From: RH-chloro-G1 sp003670575
GTDB lineage: Bacteria > Chloroflexota > Dehalococcoidia > UBA2979
Direction: 5' to 3'
Assembly: GCA_947499615.1 (NCBI GenBank)
Contig: CANMOP010000040.1
Span: forward strand, 1 to 6,052
Length of the DNA: 6,052 nucleotides
The notes beneath the pieces were generated by a model. The model searched no databases and was not told the DNA's origin. It saw nothing but the letters and a program-made list of their open reading frames with translations. A program made the position numbers and the translations under genes. Shown here piece by piece: positions 1-4,852 of the stretch (position 1 is its first letter; every line of letters starts with the position of its first letter).

Positions 1-135
1 GGGGGCACCGCCGCCACCGCTAGGGGCACCGCCGCCACCGGGGGCACCGCCGCCACCGCTAGGGGCACCGCCGCCACCGGGGGCACCGCCGCCACCGGGG
101 GCACCGCCGCCACCGCTAGGGGCACCGCCGCCACC
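1..135 (-). repeat. In-frame 18/21-bp tandem repeat encoding GGGGAP / SGGGGAP
   Basis: Seven near-identical units run to the left edge. On the coding (minus) strand each unit is GGTGGCGGCGGTGCCCC plus a variable last base (C or T). Three of the seven carry an extra AGC codon. In translation order the units are GGGGAP, SGGGGAP, GGGGAP, GGGGAP, SGGGGAP, GGGGAP, SGGGGAP. All lengths are multiples of three, so gain or loss of a unit keeps the frame. The array continues beyond the window, so the true copy number is unknown. Units are adjacent, with no spacers. Confidence 0.93.
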
Positions 136-348
136 GGGTCTCGCTTGCTCGGGACCAGCACCATCAACGGATGGAGTGTTTACCGTCGACGTCATCGCGG
201 TGACAGTAAACTGTTCCGTGACTCGCACCGCCGCCGCTTCGGTAGTCGAGATGAGCAGCGTAAACGGTCCCGACAACACCGCGGCGGAAATTCCCACCGC
301 GGCTAGCAGGCGTACAACGCGGCGACGACTCCTAGATTTGAGGTACAT
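1..348 (-). CDS. Exported protein with (S)GGGGAP repeats, partial (C-terminus off left edge)
   Basis: The reading frame is open from the ATG at 348 to the left edge, giving 116 codons and no stop, so only the N-terminal part is seen. Residues 3-10 are strongly basic (K-S-R-S-R-R-R). A hydrophobic stretch follows at about 11-34, then T-E-A-A-A (36-40), which looks like a signal peptidase I site or the end of a signal anchor. A Thr/Val-rich segment (41-61) leads into seven consecutive glycine-rich units from residue 72 to the edge. A GAGGG lies 8 nt upstream of the ATG and supports this start. The gene begins 48 nt after the lipoprotein gene on the same strand, so the two are probably one transcript. 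I do not recognise the family and infer no function beyond export. The repeat may be a flexible wall or surface linker, or the whole product may be a low-complexity surface protein. Confidence 0.72.
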   Translation of the reverse strand, partial: MYLKSRSRRRVVRLLAAVGISAAVLSGPFTLLISTTEAAAVRVTEQFTVTAMTSTVNTPSVDGAGPEQARPGGGGAPSGGGGAPGGGGAPGGGGAPSGGGGAPGGGGAPSGGGGAP

Positions 349-396
349 GGCAAAAACCCTCGCCGTCTATCCCTACGATCTCGTGGAGCGCCTGCA

Positions 397-1026
397 CTAC
401 GCTGGGCACTTGAATCCGTTGCTAAAACCTTGGAACGACCCCTCGACCGCCGTCTGAACTGCGCCGGACACGATCATCGTAAAGTTCGCGCCGTTCTTAC
501 AGCTCCAACCGCCAATAGCGCCTGTGGAGATCACCTTTTGATCCTTGTCCAATGCCGCAAAGGCACCGTACTGGCCGGCTTGACCGTCGACCTTGATTTC
601 CCCCTGGTTTACGGGGCGGAAAACAACCGCTGGCTGCGCAGCCTTCAAGACTTCGAAAGCACCCTGCACTGCCTCGGTTGGCGCCATCTTTTGCTTGGTC
701 CAGATCAGGACCATTGAGACCCCGCCCACAGAGGACGTCAGCTGTCCCTGATCGTTTGAAGGGGTCGCACTACCGATGCCGGCAGTCTGCGGAACCAGCC
801 CATCAGGTAGCGGAAGCGTGAAGCCGTACTGCTTGTAAACAGCCAACTTCACCGGAGTCGGGGCAATCGCGGCCTGCAACTTGGCGACGCTCTCTTTGAG
901 GTCGGAAACGTCCTTCTTGAGTGCCGAGTCTCCCGTGTTGCTACATCCCGTTAGCACCACCAAGCTCAACAACATGAGTGCGAACGATGGCTTCCACCGG
1001 AGGAAGGCAAGCTGGAGCATAGTCAT
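397..1026 (-). CDS. Putative secreted lipoprotein, unknown function
   Basis: A 209-residue protein. The N-terminus is a lipoprotein signal: basic and hydrophobic residues 9-25, then a lipobox L25-T-G-C28, so C28 would be lipidated and the mature protein anchored outside the membrane. Residues 35-54 (ALKKDVSDLKESVAKLQAAI) have a heptad-like pattern and probably form a short coiled coil. The rest (about 59-209) alternates beta-like segments and includes Y-G-F-T-L-P-L-P (67-74) and G-V-S-M-V-L-I-W (102-109). Two further cysteines, C176 and C207, could form a disulfide. The general layout recalls PsbP/MOG1-like lipoproteins such as the LpqN type, but that is a weak inference. I chose the ATG at 1026 because AAGGAG sits 5 nt upstream and the signal peptide starts there. 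The frame stays open to 1149, but that extension would bury the signal peptide. It probably heads a two-gene operon with the repeat protein downstream. Confidence 0.8.
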   Translation of the reverse strand: MTMLQLAFLRWKPSFALMLLSLVVLTGCSNTGDSALKKDVSDLKESVAKLQAAIAPTPVKLAVYKQYGFTLPLPDGLVPQTAGIGSATPSNDQGQLTSSVGGVSMVLIWTKQKMAPTEAVQGAFEVLKAAQPAVVFRPVNQGEIKVDGQAGQYGAFAALDKDQKVISTGAIGGWSCKNGANFTMIVSGAVQTAVEGSFQGFSNGFKCPA

Positions 1027-1156
1027 GTGAACTCCTTCAACGGTCTGTTCCGCGAATGTTATCCAGTGCCGAATGAGACCACCAAGTTTCCCGATAGCAT
1101 CACTAGTTATGCCGTTATATAACATTGATGGCGTCAGTGCATATCCCAATACCTGC
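1027..1156 (-). promoter_or_regulatory. AT-rich leader of the lipoprotein gene with palindrome GTTATATAAC
   Basis: This stretch between the lipoprotein start and the integrase remnant is clearly richer in A and T than its flanks. It contains a perfect 10-bp palindrome, GTTATATAAC, at 1114-1123. TATATA or TATAAC inside it would serve as a -10 box on the minus strand, which fits a promoter for the two leftward genes. I could not find a convincing -35 box at the usual 16-18 nt spacing. The palindrome could instead be a regulator site or chance. This is the most likely promoter region of the left block, but the exact elements are not determined. Confidence 0.35.
1032..1037 (-). promoter_or_regulatory. 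Ribosome binding site AAGGAG of the lipoprotein gene
   Basis: AAGGAG on the minus strand lies 5 nt before the ATG at 1026. It decides the start against the longer open frame reaching 1149. Confidence 0.8.
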
Positions 1157-1641
1157 CACCCAAGACCACGGTCGGCGCACCATCACGCTGCCTACCGTCG
1201 TGATCCAGGCCCTCCGGCGCCACCACACGAGCCAACTCGAGGAAAGGCTCCGGCTGGGTCACAGGTGGGACGATCACGGCCTCGCGTTCACGAGAGGGCG
1301 CGGCCAGCCGCTCTCCGCCCAGAACGTCACGCAGCGGTTCCAACGCATCCTCTCCTCAATCTGTAACGAGTGCGACCGTAGCGAGGTTGGTCACGCGGAT
1401 CCCCAAGACCACGCCTCCGCTCGCTGCCGCGTATCCGCTTCCACGACCTCCGGCCCTCGTGCGCTTCGCTCCTGCTCGCTCAGGTCGTCCGTTGAGTACA
1501 ATCCAAGAGGTGCCTAGGCACACGTCTTACGCTCTCCCGCGCGACGTTTACGCTCACCTCAGCGATGAGTTGAAGCGGGACGCGGCGATTGCGATGGACG
1601 TGGTTTTGGGTGCGCCGCGGGTGTCACTGGGGGCACCGTAG
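1157..1641 (+). pseudogene. Decayed tyrosine recombinase (phage-type integrase), C-terminal catalytic half
   Basis: The parts of an integrase catalytic domain appear in order but in three frames. Frame starting at 1125: from about 1172, R-R-T-I-T-L-P, then E-E-R-L-R-L-G, D-D-H-G-L-A-F-T and N-V-T-Q-R-F-Q-R-I-L, ending near 1362. Frame through 1430: R-I-R-F-H-D-L-R (1430-1453), then P-S-C-A-S-L-L-L-A-Q, with a stop TGA at 1493-1495. Frame through 1549: I-Q-E-V-P-R-H-T-S-Y-A-L, then D-V-Y-A-H-L with the catalytic-type tyrosine at 1549-1551, ending at TAG 1639-1641. An intact member reads H-D-L-R-H and L-G-H at the two boxes; here these are H-D-L-R-P and P-R-H, so key residues are lost as well as the frame. 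The N-terminal arm-binding and core-binding domains and the first catalytic arginine region are absent. About 60 bp between 1363 and 1420 look rearranged. No functional protein can be made. It lies upstream of the tRNA-Lys gene and marks an old integration event. Confidence 0.82.
1159..1413 (+). repeat. Direct repeat CCCAAGACCACG (1159-1170 and 1402-1413) inside the integrase remnant
   Basis: The 12-bp sequence occurs twice in the same frame, encoding P-K-T-T each time. In integrases of this type a P-K-T segment normally precedes the R-R-T-I-T-L-P strand only once. The second copy sits in a fuller context, A-R-L-V-T-R-I-P-K-T-T (1381-1413). This suggests a partial duplication, or fusion of two related integrase copies followed by deletion. 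Confidence 0.6.
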
Positions 1642-1723
1642 CGGCTGGTGGGTACACCTGATGGTACATTTCCGCCAGCGTGCTCACCACGAACGACCGC
1701 AATCCCCAGTAAACACGCGACGT

Positions 1724-1799
1724 GGGCTCGTAGCTCAATTGGCAGAGCAGTGGGCTTTTAACCCATCGGTTCAGGGTTCGAGTCCCTGCGGGCCCACCA
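1724..1799 (+). tRNA. tRNA-Lys (anticodon UUU)
   Basis: A complete 76-nt cloverleaf. The acceptor arms GGGCTCG and CGGGCCC pair with one G-U. The D arm is GCTC/GAGC with an 8-nt loop AATTGGCA. The anticodon arm is GTGGG/CCCAT with loop CTTTTAA, placing TTT at the anticodon, which reads lysine AAA/AAG. The variable loop is CGGTT. The T arm is CAGGG/CCCTG with loop TTCGAGT. The discriminator base is A and the CCA end is encoded (1797-1799). The integrase remnant ends 82 nt upstream. tRNA genes are classic integration targets, but here the remnant lies on the 5' side, whereas an element using the tRNA 3' end usually leaves its integrase on the 3' side. The gene itself looks intact and functional. 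Confidence 0.97.
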
Positions 1800-1826
1800 T
1801 CCCAACACCCTGCTCGCGGTGCTCAC

Positions 1827-1848
1827 GCTGAGGCGCGGGCGCCTCGGC
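1827..1848. terminator. GC-rich hairpin between tRNA-Lys and the convergent transporter gene
   Basis: GCTGAGGCG (1827-1835), loop CGGG, then CGCCTCGGC (1840-1848) form a 9-bp stem with one G-T pair. It lies 27 nt after the tRNA (plus strand) and 21 nt after the stop of the solute-binding protein gene (minus strand), where a shared terminator is expected. There is no T-run on either side, so a classical Rho-independent terminator is not proven. Confidence 0.45.
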
Positions 1849-1869
1849 ATCGGCGCGCACGGGGCACTG

Positions 1870-3621
1870 CTACGCCTTCCAGTAGTACGGGATTTCGTCG
1901 ACCGCGGCCGACACGCCGTAACTCTGATAGTCCAGCACGTTCCGCGCAGCCGGCTGGTACGCCGTCAGCACCGGGCCGTTCGGCAGCGGCACGTTGATCA
2001 TCTGGTCCGTGAGATAGCCCTGCACGTCGAGGATCTGCTGGCGCCGTTCCTCGCGGTTCGTGTTCGCGTGGATGTTCCGCACCATCTGAGTGAGACGCGC
2101 ATCGTTGATGCGACCGGTGTTGCGCGACGATCCCGGCAGGTACATCGCGTCGAGGTAGTTGCCCGGCTCGCCGAGCGACTGTGTGATCGACGCCATACCG
2201 CGGAAGTTGCCCGGCACCGTGCTGCCGAGGAACACGTCGCCGTAGTCCTCGACCGTCGTGCGGAGATTGATGTTCACCTCGCGCAGGTGCTGCGCGGCGA
2301 GTCGCGCATTCACCGGGTAGCCGCTGCGGAACGCACCCGCGTAGTGCCATTCCACGCCGAAGCCATCGCTCCACCCGGCGGCAGACAGCAATCGCGACGC
2401 CTCGGTGAGGTTGAACTTGAACGCGGCCTGTCGCTCCGGCGTCATCTGCTTCGTCTCGAGCGAGTAGCCAGTCATGCCCCACGGCAGGAACCCGTCCCAG
2501 GTGTACGGAACATCGAGCCCCGCAGCGCGCATCTCCTTCACGCCGAACGATTCGTCGAGCATCTCGTCGCGGTTGATCGCCATCGAGATCGCGCGCCGCA
2601 CGCGCACGTCGCGCCACGGCGCGTCGTTGTCGAGGCCGGAGAACGTGATGTTCTGGATCTGCAGCGGCGGGGCCTGATCGATGATCACGCCCTTCACTCC
2701 GTCGCGGACGTGCTTCACATCGGTAGAGGTGAGCGAGACGGCGTCGAGGACGCCACCGAGGAACTGCCGCACACCCTCGGACGCGTTGCGGATGATGCTG
2801 ACTTCGACGCCATCGAGGAACGGGCGATCGGAACCGAGGTGCCATGCGGCGTTTCGCGCATAGCTGATGCCGGTCGGCGTGTACGACTTCAGCGTGAACG
2901 GCCCCGAGCCCACCATCTGCTTCACCGGATCGAACGCCTTCGACGTCTCGATTGGCAGCAGCATCAGACCACGAGCGTCAGCCAGCGACTGGGGGAACGC
3001 GCCGTAGGGCTCCTTCAACCGGAACGTCACCGTGCGCGCGTCGGGTGTCTCGATCGCGCTGACCGTGTCGGCCAGCGATGGCGCCATCATCAGCGCACCG
3101 CTCACGCGCGACTGCATCCGCTCGAACGAGTACTTCACGTCCGCCGAGGTGAGCACGCGATCGATCGGCGCGCTGAACTTCGCCCGAGGATTCAGACGCA
3201 CGGTAAACGTGCGCGCGTCCGGCGCCTCGGTGAACTCGGCGGCATCCGGTTCGGTGTTGAAGGTGACGCCACCGCGACCGGGACCTGACTCGTACGCCAG
3301 CAACCGGCTGTACACCGGTGCGGCGGCGGAGATCGCGGAGGCGCGATCGGTCGCGTAAAAATCGAGGTTGCCCGGGTCCACCGGGAACGCGAGGCGCCAC
3401 ACGCCACCTCGACGAATCGAGGGCGTAGCAACGGATGAGGGCGTCGCGGATGGAGCAGCACCCCGCGGCGTCTCCATGGGCACCGCCACGGCGCGATTCC
3501 GGTCGCACCCCACCAGCACGGAGGCCGCGAGTCCCGCCGACACCGCACCCAGCGATGACAGCATGCCTCGGCGCGAGAGTTGTCTGCGGACGCCTCGTGA
3601 ATCGCCGTCAGTACGAGGCAT
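1870..3621 (-). CDS. ABC transporter substrate-binding protein, family 5 (oligopeptide type), Tat-like lipoprotein
   Basis: A 583-residue protein, a normal length for extracellular solute-binding proteins of family 5 (DppA/OppA/NikA group). These bind peptides, nickel or other solutes outside the membrane and deliver them to an ABC permease. The N-terminus has a twin-arginine motif S16-R-R-G-M-L, a hydrophobic segment (20-37) and a lipobox L36-V-G-C39, so it should be exported folded by Tat and lipidated at C39. An Ala/Pro/Ser/Thr linker (about 44-69) follows, then the family core: G-G-V-W-R-L (72-77), V-Y-S-R-L-L (103-108), L-T-S-A-D-V-K-Y-S-F-E-R (157-168), G-S-G-P-F (238-242), and W-R-D-V-R-V-R-R-A-I-S-M-A-I-N-R (336-351). 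GAAGGG lies 5 nt before the ATG at 3621. No permease or ATPase gene is in the window, so it is an orphan here or its partners lie elsewhere. The ligand cannot be read from the sequence. Confidence 0.93.
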   Translation of the reverse strand: MPRTDGDSRGVRRQLSRRGMLSSLGAVSAGLAASVLVGCDRNRAVAVPMETPRGAAPSATPSSVATPSIRRGGVWRLAFPVDPGNLDFYATDRASAISAAAPVYSRLLAYESGPGRGGVTFNTEPDAAEFTEAPDARTFTVRLNPRAKFSAPIDRVLTSADVKYSFERMQSRVSGALMMAPSLADTVSAIETPDARTVTFRLKEPYGAFPQSLADARGLMLLPIETSKAFDPVKQMVGSGPFTLKSYTPTGISYARNAAWHLGSDRPFLDGVEVSIIRNASEGVRQFLGGVLDAVSLTSTDVKHVRDGVKGVIIDQAPPLQIQNITFSGLDNDAPWRDVRVRRAISMAINRDEMLDESFGVKEMRAAGLDVPYTWDGFLPWGMTGYSLETKQMTPERQAAFKFNLTEASRLLSAAGWSDGFGVEWHYAGAFRSGYPVNARLAAQHLREVNINLRTTVEDYGDVFLGSTVPGNFRGMASITQSLGEPGNYLDAMYLPGSSRNTGRINDARLTQMVRNIHANTNREERRQQILDVQGYLTDQMINVPLPNGPVLTAYQPAARNVLDYQSYGVSAAVDEIPYYWKA

Positions 3622-3787
3622 GATCGCCCTTCAAGGCAGAGCTGCGCGCCATGGACGACGCTGCTTCAGGCCGCTCGCTCGGAGGGTAGCAACATCGCCC
3701 CCCGCTCGGGCGAATCGCGCGCAGCAACGCACGGCGCTCATCGACATCCGCGCGATTGAAATGACGAGGGATGATGTGGTCGCGACG
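3622..3787. other. Intergenic region with a 9-bp inverted repeat
   Basis: This 166-nt gap separates the small exported protein gene from the solute-binding protein gene. It holds a perfect inverted repeat, AATCGCGCG (3713-3721) and CGCGCGATT (3749-3757), with 27 nt between the arms, and a direct repeat of CCGAGCG on the minus strand. The gap is large enough for a separate promoter for the solute-binding protein. I see no convincing -35/-10 pair. The arms could be a regulator site or chance in GC-rich DNA. Confidence 0.3.
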
Positions 3788-4246
3788 CTACGGGAGCGCG
3801 GCGGGAGTGCGATCGCCAGCAGCCGTGAGGACGAGATGCGCCGCCGTCGTCTCACCGGGACGGAACGTGAGAGGCGGACCAACGAAGACGTCGTCGTCGA
3901 TCAGACCGTACAGCAGTACCAGATGCACCAGCTCGCCAGCGGACGGGCAACCGTCCTTCGTTTCGGCGGAGACGACCGGGAACGCGTAGAACCCGGCAAA
4001 CGCAGCGCCCAGCTTCGACACCTCGCCCGAGCCGCAGACGGTGCCGCGCTCGGAGACCGCGCGTACACGGAGTGGCAGGAAGCCACCGGGTTCCGGGACG
4101 ACGTAGCCGTAGAACACAGCGGCCAGCTCGCCAGCGTGAGCCGACGAACCGACCGCCATTGAGCCACACAGCAGGACGAGCGTGAGCAGTCCGGCGAGGA
4201 CGGCCTTGCGACCCTGCCCGTGCGTACTGCTCATCACTCGTCTCAT
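3788..4246 (-). CDS. Small exported protein, unknown function, possibly related to the upstream gene
   Basis: A 152-residue protein. A basic start (R-R, then G-R-K at 12-14) precedes a hydrophobic core (15-33) and a likely signal peptidase I site A36-H-A38, so it is secreted. C27 is preceded by L-L-L, which does not fit a lipobox. The mature part is beta-rich: F-Y-G-Y-V (45-49), V-R-A-V (61-64), T-V-C-G-S-G (69-74), D-G-C-P-S-A-G (98-104), and a C-terminal F-R-P-G-E. C71 and C100 may form a disulfide. It begins 5 nt after the stop of the next gene upstream, so it is almost certainly co-transcribed and perhaps translationally coupled. The only ribosome binding signal is a weak AGG overlapping the upstream stop; a second ATG at 4234 (residue 5) is a possible alternative start. 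The order of motifs loosely matches the neighbouring 166-residue protein, suggesting a shared domain. I do not recognise a named family. Confidence 0.75.
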   Translation of the reverse strand: MRRVMSSTHGQGRKAVLAGLLTLVLLCGSMAVGSSAHAGELAAVFYGYVVPEPGGFLPLRVRAVSERGTVCGSGEVSKLGAAFAGFYAFPVVSAETKDGCPSAGELVHLVLLYGLIDDDVFVGPPLTFRPGETTAAHLVLTAAGDRTPAALP

Positions 4247-4251
4247 CTGCC

Positions 4252-4752
4252 TTAGTTGCGGCGGGTCGCGGTGCGGGCGCCGGCGACCATGGTCGCAGCG
4301 AACACACCGAGGACCACGATCAGCGCCATCGAGGTGCCGGTCGTGCCGAAGAGGCCAGCGTTACCAGTTTTAGCCGGGGCCGGGGTGGTACCACCCGTGC
4401 CAGCCGTCAGCGCCAGGCCCGGAGGAGCCGGGAACTGGCCGCCCTGGAAGGTCACGCTCTGAGCGGCTTCCTTGCCGTCGATGCGGAACGTGATCTTGTC
4501 GCCATTGGCGACGTTCGCCGTGCCACCGGGCTGAATGTCGATCGACCAGTTGCCGGCCGCAACGTCGGCCTTGCCGACGACAGCGGTGCCCTTGAGAGCT
4601 TCGACAAGCTTGACCGTGGTCAGGCCGGAACCGTACGCCTTGTACGGAAGAGCGGCCTGAGCCGAGGCGGTGCTGAGGGCAACGGTGCTCATGAGCATGA
4701 GCGCCGCGACCGCAGCCGCGCCAACCATCGCGAACTTACGAATCATAGTCAT
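4252..4752 (-). CDS. Exported surface protein with C-terminal membrane anchor and sorting-like PAKTG motif
   Basis: A 166-residue protein in four parts. The signal peptide (1-31) has I-R-K, a hydrophobic core 8-29 and an A29-S-A31 cleavage site. A small beta domain (about 35-105) contains Y-K-A-Y-G-S-G-L, V-V-G-K-A-D-V, a Trp in G-N-W-S-I-D-I (67-73), and G-D-K-I-T-F-R-I-D-G-K (84-94). A Pro/Gly/Thr linker (107-125) follows. The tail holds P126-A-K-T-G130, a hydrophobic helix (142-158) and a basic end R-T-A-T-R-R-N. That tail resembles the layout of sortase substrates (LPxTG, helix, positive end) but lacks the leading Leu, and no sortase is in the window. It may equally be a plain C-terminal anchor. 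AAGGAG lies 9 nt before the ATG at 4752; the ATG two codons on would be 15 nt away. The gene sits between the Ig-like surface protein and the small exported protein, all on one strand. Function is unknown; a surface or wall role is inferred. Confidence 0.82.
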   Translation of the reverse strand: MTMIRKFAMVGAAAVAALMLMSTVALSTASAQAALPYKAYGSGLTTVKLVEALKGTAVVGKADVAAGNWSIDIQPGGTANVANGDKITFRIDGKEAAQSVTFQGGQFPAPPGLALTAGTGGTTPAPAKTGNAGLFGTTGTSMALIVVLGVFAATMVAGARTATRRN

Positions 4753-4761
4753 ACGAAATTA

Positions 4762-4767
4762 CTCCTT
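4762..4767 (-). promoter_or_regulatory. Ribosome binding site AAGGAG of the anchored surface protein gene
   Basis: AAGGAG on the minus strand lies 9 nt before the ATG at 4752. The spacing favours this ATG over the second one at 4746. Confidence 0.75.
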
Positions 4768-4784
4768 GAATCGCACTGGGGATT

Positions 4785-4822
4785 GAATCCGGGTTCGGGG
4801 CAACGGCCCCGAACCCGGATTC
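4785..4822. terminator. Perfect 17-bp hairpin downstream of the Ig-like protein gene
   Basis: Arms 4785-4801 and 4806-4822 are exact reverse complements (17 bp, mostly G-C) around a 4-nt loop. It lies 30 nt after the stop of the Ig-like protein gene and 18 nt before the ribosome binding site of the next gene. No T-run follows in the direction of transcription, so it may be a terminator or attenuator that reduces expression of the downstream genes, or an mRNA-stabilising end. Its perfection makes a structural role likely. Confidence 0.7.
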
Positions 4823-4825
4823 CTA

Positions 4826-4843
4826 TCGGACCATGAGGTCCGA
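4826..4843. other. Second short hairpin beside the 17-bp hairpin
   Basis: TCGGACC (4826-4832) and GGTCCGA (4837-4843) form a perfect 7-bp stem with a 4-nt loop, 9 nt after the stop of the Ig-like protein gene. With the larger hairpin 3 nt away it makes a tandem structure at the end of that gene. Confidence 0.5.
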
Positions 4844-4852
4844 GTTCCTCAG

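Noticed and set aside
1..135. CRISPR-like repeat array
   Set aside because: Units are directly adjacent, 18-21 bp, multiples of three, in frame with a protein, and have no unique spacers.
1027..1149. Longer N-terminus for the lipoprotein, starting at 1149
   Set aside because: It would place 41 residues before a clear lipoprotein signal peptide, while AAGGAG is ideally placed for the ATG at 1026.
1125..1517. Intact 130-residue gene over the integrase region
   Set aside because: Integrase similarity covers only its first half; the second half is a frameshifted reading of the integrase boxes that make sense in the other two frames.
1647..1672. TGGGTACA and TGGTACAT as a direct repeat or recombination core
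   Set aside because: The two copies are short and imperfect, and nothing else supports a site.
1770..1799. Attachment-site duplicate of the tRNA 3' end within the window
   Set aside because: I looked for a second copy of the T-arm and acceptor sequence and found none here; any partner site would lie outside.
1823..2845. Minus-strand open frame of 340 codons
   Set aside because: It overlaps the solute-binding protein in another frame, is Arg/Pro/Ala-rich, and has no recognisable motif.
1819..3288. Long plus-strand open frame (489 codons)
   Set aside because: It lies opposite the solute-binding protein gene. Its translation is an Arg/His/Val-rich string without domains, as expected for the antisense of a GC-rich gene.
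3368..4162. Plus-strand open frame of 264 codons
   Set aside because: It runs antisense across two well-supported genes and the gap between them, with no domain and no ribosome binding site I can see.
4252..4380. PEP-CTERM exosortase signal on the 166-residue protein
   Set aside because: There is no P-E-P motif before the helix; the motif present is P-A-K-T-G.
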